A stretch of 5,739 bases of DNA from Tissierella_B sp964485455 (lineage in GTDB: Bacteria > Bacillota > Clostridia > Tissierellales > Tissierellaceae). How positions within the stretch are numbered: position 1 is the first letter of the stretch; each line of letters starts with the position of its first letter. Both the position numbers and the translations under genes were made by a program. A model generated the notes under the pieces. That model ran no database searches. It was not told the origin of the DNA and saw nothing but the letters and a program-made list of their open reading frames with translations. This document shows, in pieces, positions 5,529 through 5,739 of the stretch. The stretch lies in NCBI GenBank assembly GCA_964485455.1, contig CAZAJU010000119.1, forward strand, positions 1-5,739, read 5' to 3'.

Positions 5529-5739
5529 ATGAATTTAGTAGAAATTGTAAAATTAGGACTAGAAAAAAAAGCATCAGATATTCATATAACAGTTGGACTT
5601 CCTCCAACCTTTAGAATTAGTGGCTCACTGGTAAACATTGGAGAAGTTCCTTTTTTACCAGAGGATACCGAAAATCTTACTAAGGAGTCTATGAGCGAAA
5701 AACTATTTGCTGAACTAGATGAAGTAGGTGAGATAGATT
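5529..5739 (+). CDS. pilT: Type IV pilus retraction ATPase PilT, N-terminal part (runs off window)
   Basis: The first 70 residues of a PilT-family motor are visible, out of about 350 expected. PilT hydrolyses ATP to depolymerise pili and drive twitching. The N-terminal signature is clear: LGLEKKASDIHITVGLPP (residues 9-26) followed by TFRISGSLVNIGE, the PilT PAS-like N-terminal domain. Walker motifs lie beyond the window edge. The ATG has a strong AGGAGG ribosome-binding site (5518-5523, 5 nt spacing) that overlaps the pilB stop codon TAG (5517-5519), indicating tight operon coupling. The frame is open to the last base, so no truncation is implied. Confidence 0.92.
   Translation, partial: MNLVEIVKLGLEKKASDIHITVGLPPTFRISGSLVNIGEVPFLPEDTENLTKESMSEKLFAELDEVGEID

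Overview
The window is AT-rich DNA from what looks like an endospore-forming, low-GC Gram-positive bacterium, most likely an anaerobe of the Clostridia/Tissierellia type. The support is an intact pro-sigma-K gene, a YhcN-type spore lipoprotein gene, strong purine-rich ribosome-binding sites, and a Firmicute-style type IV pilus gene pair. The species cannot be named from the sequence alone.

Layout: (1) 1-288, + strand, the 3' end of a uridine kinase gene (udk), closed by an intrinsic terminator at about 315-337. (2) 289-494, an intergenic region with imperfect inverted repeats, a four-unit heptamer repeat and a TATAAT box. It ends in a long hairpin that buries the ribosome-binding site of the next gene. 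(3) 495-2132, +, a class B penicillin-binding protein (D,D-transpeptidase). (4) 2183-2881, +, sigK, intact and with a pro-sequence. The 50-bp gap before it holds a second hairpin over the ribosome-binding site and a sigma-E-like -10 element in that hairpin's loop. (5) 2877-2911, a 15-bp hairpin acting as a shared terminator for the convergent sigK and yhcN genes. (6) 2916-3590, - strand, an Asn-rich YhcN/YlaJ-family lipoprotein. (7) 3591-3836, a divergent intergenic region rich in small palindromes, with an extended -10 promoter facing right. (8) 3837-5519, +, a PilB-type pilus extension ATPase with an N-terminal MshEN domain. (9) 5529 to the window edge, +, the start of pilT (retraction ATPase), whose ribosome-binding site overlaps the pilB stop codon.

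Functionally there are two blocks. The first is envelope and sporulation: a peptidoglycan transpeptidase, the late mother-cell sigma factor and a spore lipoprotein. The second is the head of a type IV pilus operon: an extension motor that may sense cyclic di-GMP, followed by a retraction motor. The gene families are all known. The most noteworthy signal is regulatory: the penicillin-binding protein gene and sigK both have unusual G-run ribosome-binding sites paired with an upstream pyrimidine tract. At sigK the candidate internal promoter would produce a transcript lacking the sequestering arm.
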